NCBI RefSeq assembly: GCF_000485595.1
Contig: NW_014578419.1
Span: 24,083-58,636 of the forward strand
Reading direction: 5' to 3'
Source of the DNA: Priapulus caudatus
Lineage: Eukaryota; Priapulida; Priapulimorpha; Priapulimorphida; Priapulidae
DNA: 34,554 nucleotides
Made by a program: the position numbers and the translations under genes. Below are positions 31,001-34,554 of the stretch, piece after piece (within the stretch, counting starts at the first letter, position 1; each line of letters starts with the position of its first letter). A model generated the notes under the pieces. That model was not told the origin of the DNA, did not search any database, and saw only the letters and a list, made by a program, of their open reading frames with translations.

Positions 31001-33463
31001 AATGCCATAGCAATTAATATCAGACAATTCACACAAGAAAAATGGAAAACCCACGCCTGGCATGCAACGCGTGGAAGTTAAAATATGCTATGCGCACAAA
31101 GTGTCTCCCTATCAGGTTTACTATGAACTACGCCTATCATCATGTAGCACGAAGAACTGGTTTGATGCACACTGCACTTCAGACTGGCCTATGGCAGTCT
31201 CTTCACACTGTCAGATGGGTGGGTGGAGGGAGGGAGGCCAACTCTATGATATTAGGGTGGGGGGATCTGATAAACTACAGAGAAGACTGACCATAACAAA
31301 AAGTCTGACAACAGGTGGGTTTGCACGACTAACCTTACCACCACAGCAGTACCTCTCTGAAATCTCAATTCTAACGCAACTTTTAAGGTGATACAGTGAA
31401 GCCTGTCAAATCCCACACTAGAATGTATGACAGAGTAGCATGCAGCATGACAATTCGCCCCCCACCCCCCGCCCTCTCCAGGCTCCACATGGACTGACCA
31501 CTGGTTAATGCTTACTAGAGCCATGTGAATGGGTGGCTGGATAGACACCCACTACCCATAGAATCTCAGACAGGTTTCATTAGTAGAGGTGAGGCAGCAG
31601 CAGACAGGAGTGCCTGAGAGTAACGAGCAGAAGCATACACAACATCGTTGCAAGGAAGGGAAGCTGACAGGGGAACACAACACAACACGCAGCTGACAAT
31701 CCAGGGAGCCTTGTTCGCAAGTTTACATGGTGATATCCAACAGACATCTCAACCAGGTCTCTATTACTTAGAAGCAGGATCTGGGTTTCAGGATGTTGTT
31801 GAATTCATTGTATAGATGGTTCACACAAAGCTTTGGCAGTTAGTTTGTATTGTGCTGCCTTAATACATTTGCAGTGTAGGGGTCTTGAAAATGGGTTCTC
31901 CAAAAAATAAGAGGCAACACAGATGACATGCATGTGGATGGATTGTACAGGGGAAATAATTTCATGAAACAAAAGGTTCTAGTTAAGATTCCATGCCCCT
32001 TCACCATCCTACTTAGATACAATAATGTAAACCAAACACAGGGGTAGGGGAGGCTACTGGGGCAGGGGTACTACCCCAATGCCCCTACCCCTGTGTTTGG
32101 GTTACATTATTGTATCTACATCCTACTCAGTACATGCTATCATGCCTTTGCTTCACAAATTTCCCATGCCGACGATACATGTTGCCACATATCAATATCA
32201 AGTCTACTTGTATCACATCATTCACAGAACATTACAGATGTCCTGACAACAGTATATAGAAACGTCAACTCGATAAGCCAATGGGCTTGATGGATTTTAC
32301 ATCGGTGCAAAAACCAGAACAGCATTTTTCACGTTATACACGTTATTTTGCAACATTCCACATGTCATTAGAAGTCTTATTTACTTACTGTCTTTTACTC
32401 AAGAACAGAGTCTACATGAGAGATGTTGTTCTTTATTGTAATAAAGCCGGACTATCTTTGTTTACGTCTAAAATTAGACTTAGTGAACAGTGTAGTGTTA
32501 GCAAATACACCGATCATACGTTCCCTTTCAGGTACGACAAAATACTAACAATAAGTGTCAAAGAAGTAACAAACCTAACCACTACTACATTTAGCAATTA
32601 TGCCTATACACACTCTACACATTCCACCATACACTATAGTCTAGAGTATAGTACAAATTATTGGTGTAGCGCAGTTCCCTCAGCCATAGTTTGTAAAGTA
32701 GTAGTACTACTACTAGTAGTACAGCCACTATATACAGGCTACAGCCCACACCTCAAAATGGAGTCGTCGTGTAAAACGGCCCTCGTTTGATTACATGCTA
32801 CTACGGTAACTTTAATCGCCATAGATAGTGACATACATCATTTAAAAGAGTAAAGCTTAAATGTTCAAGTTGCGAAATGGAAAAAATGATATCAAGTAAA
32901 ATCACGAAGATCGGTCCCCATTTTTAGGCGGGAACATTTTGGCGGTAGACCTAGATGCATTTTGCAATATGGCCGACTAGAGTAGCCGAATAAGGGCCGG
33001 TAGAAACTAGGCCTTAGTAAAGATCTCGTAAAGTTTCGAATTCACAGATTAAGAGCTAAGTGTTGCTTAAACATTATTAGTTAATGTAACAACGATAATT
33101 ATGCTAAACATTAGCGAGATTCGTGAGAAAACCACCTGCATGAAGACTGCACACTGACAAAGGGATTCGAGCTAAAATGGCATGTACTCACCGCTTCATC
33201 TGCTTTCCTTTTGCCCCTTGCGAGTATTCTAGGGATATTTGTTTGATGATATTGTTTCGTCTGTAATCTCCCACTGAAATATATCATACGTGATTTTAAG
33301 CAACTTTACCAAGTCCAGTGCTATGAGCCATACAAATTGCATTGAACAAAATGGAGGGCAACCTTCACTGACACCATATTTCACACAGTGTCACTGGGCA
33401 TAGAAAGTGAAATTTAGGTCAAAATCCGACACAAAGCATGCATGCTTACCTTTTTCTAGACAT
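25082..33463 (-). CDS. CCNE: cyclin E (G1/S cyclin), 12 exons, 440 aa
   Basis: Cyclin E activates CDK2 to start S phase. Exons are 33463-33450, 33273-33192, 30008-29895, 29067-28904, 28493-28334, 28030-27884, 27623-27528, 27135-26992, 26783-26672, 26583-26426, 25566-25491 and 25137-25082. All are GT-AG and in phase (1323 nt with stop). The N-terminus is basic ([12 protein letters not shown], a likely nuclear signal). [12 protein letters not shown] (125-136) opens the cyclin E-specific region. The first cyclin box has MRAIL (168-172), [20 protein letters not shown] and [20 protein letters not shown]. Exons 9-10 give the second box (ALYHLSS, LKHF, HNIQTH). The C-terminus has LTPPESGKK (426-434), which matches the vertebrate Fbw7 phosphodegron with T427 and S431. 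Human CCNE1 is 410 aa. The first two exons are short and rest on splice logic; exon 3 may also serve as an alternative first exon. Confidence 0.93.
25706..26341 (+). repeat. 38-bp minisatellite in CCNE intron 10
   Basis: About 16-17 tandem copies of a 38-bp unit are made of two related 19-mers, GGTTACTGGGAATAAATCA and GGTGACCAGGGATAAACCG. The 19-bp subperiod suggests the unit arose by doubling. It fills most of the 859-bp intron between exons 10 and 11 and ends 84 bp from the exon 10 donor. Confidence 0.9.
26925..26936 (+). repeat. poly-C run in CCNE intron 8
   Basis: A run of about a dozen C follows ACTAAACA. It is a simple homopolymer within the intron between exons 8 and 9, and its length is likely to be unreliable. 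Confidence 0.5.
29155..29192 (+). repeat. CAG/CAT trinucleotide microsatellite in CCNE intron 3
   Basis: CAGCAGCATCAGCAGCAGCA-type repeats lie between exons 3 and 4, upstream of the exon 4 acceptor on the minus strand. It is non-coding in the gene model. Confidence 0.7.
29895..30041 (-). CDS. CCNE: possible alternative first coding exon of cyclin E
   Basis: The exon 3 frame stays open upstream of its acceptor, with ATGs at 30041 (context GCC before ATG G) and 30017. This gives [11 protein letters not shown] joined to RKRG. The run AEF followed by RKR resembles the human cyclin E1 N-terminus (AEFSARSRKRK). It could be an internal-promoter isoform, as Drosophila cyclin E has. The spliced form from 33463 also has a basic cluster, so both may exist. 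Confidence 0.4.
32014..32118. mobile_element. 105-bp hairpin MITE, Mutator-like (9-bp TSD)
   Basis: The element is almost one hairpin. TAGATACAATAATGTAA through CACAGGGGTAGGGG pairs with CCCCTACCCCTGTG through TTACATTATTGTATCTA. It is flanked by a perfect 9-bp duplication, CATCCTACT (32005-32013 and 32119-32127). A 9-bp duplication is typical of Mutator-like elements. A diverged relative lies at 10851-10932. Confidence 0.9.
32926..32945 (+). promoter_or_regulatory. paired E2F-like sites in CCNE intron 2
   Basis: GGCGGGAA (32927-32934) is followed at once by TTTTGGCGG (32937-32945). Both resemble the E2F consensus (TTTSGCGC or GGCGGGAA). The position is about 250 bp inside the intron from the end of exon 2. 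Cyclin E is a classic E2F target, so the placement is suggestive. Confidence 0.45.
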
Positions 33464-33565
33464 CGTGAAGTCTGTTCTCTGTCTCACAGGAAGTTTATGT
33501 GAAAACTACCGCCTGAAAATTATAAATACATAGGTACACGTTCAGACGATCCCAACTGCCAAAAA

Positions 33566-33577
33566 TTCCCGCGGGAG
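33566..33577. promoter_or_regulatory. palindromic E2F-like site upstream of CCNE
   Basis: TTCCCGCGGGAG contains two overlapping TCCCGC boxes in opposite orientation, the core of the E2F consensus. It lies about 100 bp upstream of the cyclin E start codon at 33463. Confidence 0.55.
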
Positions 33578-33783
33578 AACTTGAGATCCGCTTCAAAAAC
33601 GAAATCTCTGTCCTCCCGGAAAATTATTGCAAATAATATCGAACGGACCTTTGGGGCGACGATTAACGAAGGTAATGCACTAGTATAAAACCTAAAAGTT
33701 AGATAGAACAACCGCACACTCTTGCCGGAACGATCACATACCACCTGCTCTCCCACAGGCTCCAGCTCAGACTGATCGCGCTA

Positions 33784-33803
33784 GCGCCAAATACTTGGCC
33801 AAT
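33784..33803 (-). promoter_or_regulatory. E2F site (TTTGGCGC) next to a CCAAT box, CCNE upstream
   Basis: GCGCCAAA (33784-33791) is a perfect TTTGGCGC on the gene strand. CCAAT (33799-33803) follows eight bases on. E2F plus CCAAT is a common arrangement in cell-cycle promoters. The distance to the start codon is about 320 bp. Confidence 0.5.
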
Positions 33804-34350
33804 GCGCATGCGGCACAAGGCGGCGTTCGCGCAATATGTAAATTCGGGAGCCGGTCGGGTTCTAATGATTATACTGTGGAGGAATGTGTGAGCGCTCCTC
33901 CGATTCCCGCCCCTCGCGAGGGAATATATACGTTCTCTAGCAGAATGCTTCGCGAGGGATTATTAATTGCTTACAACGTGCGGGTGTATTGTATTAAGTT
34001 ATTAGGACTCCGTACGTAGTGTTAGGTTAGTACGTCCGAGTCACTCTGACTATGTATCAGGGTATCAGATCTACGTAAGTGCTCTTATAAAGTTATAATG
34101 ATATCAGTATATATATATGTATCAAGATGAATACATAGTCATGCATCTTACGAGATGAAACTTTGACTAGATCCAAGCTACAATCTCTGCTACTGTTATA
34201 GCCAAGCTACTAGGCCAAATACTAATAAATTAACGTTATATTCATAAAAAAAAGTGTTTGTCGTTTCATATGGTCATCGATCTTTGCTAAATGACAGTAA
34301 GCATATATGCAAAAATCTAATCGGGTTTCATCTATATCTATATGATATAT
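33804..34350. other. region upstream of CCNE
   Basis: A CpG-containing patch (33804-33960), including a repeated CTCGCGAGGG / TTCGCGAGGG motif (33914 and 33949), passes into AT-rich DNA. No gene was recognised. Confidence 0.4.
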
Positions 34351-34351
34351 A

Positions 34352-34554
34352 CAGGGGCGGATTCAGACCGTATTTGCCGTATTGGGAAATTTATTAATAC
34401 GGTCTAGATTTCAAAGTGCCCTTCGAAATTTTGCGCTAAAAAATACAGAAACCAATTTGATGGAATTTGGATATATCCTTTATTTGTTTTCTTTTTCTTC
34501 TGATTCATTGACAGGATTTGAAGGAAATCAAAATTTTACATGGTAACAAAACTA
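34352..34554 (+). mobile_element. left end of a hAT-like element, cut by the window edge
   Basis: CAGGGGCGGATTCAGACC, starting at about 34352, resembles hAT-type termini. A nearby dyad (GACCGTATTTGCCGTATT against AATACGGTC) follows. The other end lies beyond the window, so the identity is tentative. Confidence 0.4.

Larger units (their letters stand above)
30009..33191 (-). other. CCNE intron 2 (3.2 kb)
   Basis: This is the longest intron in the gene. It contains one intact hairpin MITE (32014-32118) and a pair of E2F-like boxes near its 5' end. No other exon, RNA gene or tandem array was recognised, and the short open frames look random. Confidence 0.6.

Overview
This window is nuclear DNA from a metazoan. 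It has spliced protein-coding genes with GT-AG introns, a short TTAGGG-type interstitial telomeric tract, many short DNA transposons and long low-complexity tracts. The proteins are clearly animal-like. I read it as an invertebrate, probably marine, but cannot name the phylum from the sequence alone.

Four real genes can be assembled exon by exon. (1) MRPL3 (mitoribosomal protein uL3m) lies on the minus strand from 5432 to 2124, with eight exons; its last exon was not found. (2) COQ10 (coenzyme Q-binding START protein) lies on the plus strand at 17232-17918 as one uninterrupted coding block. (3) URI1 (unconventional prefoldin RPB5 interactor) lies on the plus strand from 19056 to 23475, with nine exons coding for 498 aa. 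(4) Cyclin E (CCNE) lies on the minus strand from 33463 to 25082, with twelve exons coding for 440 aa. All reconstructed junctions keep frame. Three genes serve mitochondrial or protein-assembly housekeeping; cyclin E drives the G1/S transition. URI1 and cyclin E are neighbours here, and their human orthologues are neighbours on 19q12, which suggests very old microsynteny.

Between MRPL3 and COQ10 (about 5.9-16.4 kb) is a gene-poor block built of giant foldback structures. The first (5962-8275) has short GC-rich tandem repeats at its ends around a purine tract that switches to a pyrimidine tract. The second (11036-16378) is a roughly 5.3-kb palindrome. Its arms hold arrays of a 19-nt quasi-palindrome (TGATTTCGTTACGAAATCA), a purine/pyrimidine tract and a unique spacer, all repeated in mirror order. 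The two structures share the same GGAGAAGCTGGTGGAGAAGG-type tract. Between them lies a third, degenerate inverted repeat (about 10007-10850). This foldback family is the best candidate here for something undescribed.

The introns and flanks carry small transposons with clear target-site duplications: a hAT MITE in an MRPL3 intron (8-bp TSD), a hAT MITE upstream of COQ10 (8-bp TSD), a TTAA-flanked element with long inverted repeats in URI1 intron 4 that carries a P2RX7-C-terminus-like ORF, and a 105-bp Mutator-like hairpin MITE (9-bp TSD) in cyclin E intron 2. Two intronic minisatellites (38 bp in CCNE, 42 bp in URI1) are also present. Single-base indels are common among the palindrome repeats but absent from the exons, so some repeat divergence may be assembly noise.
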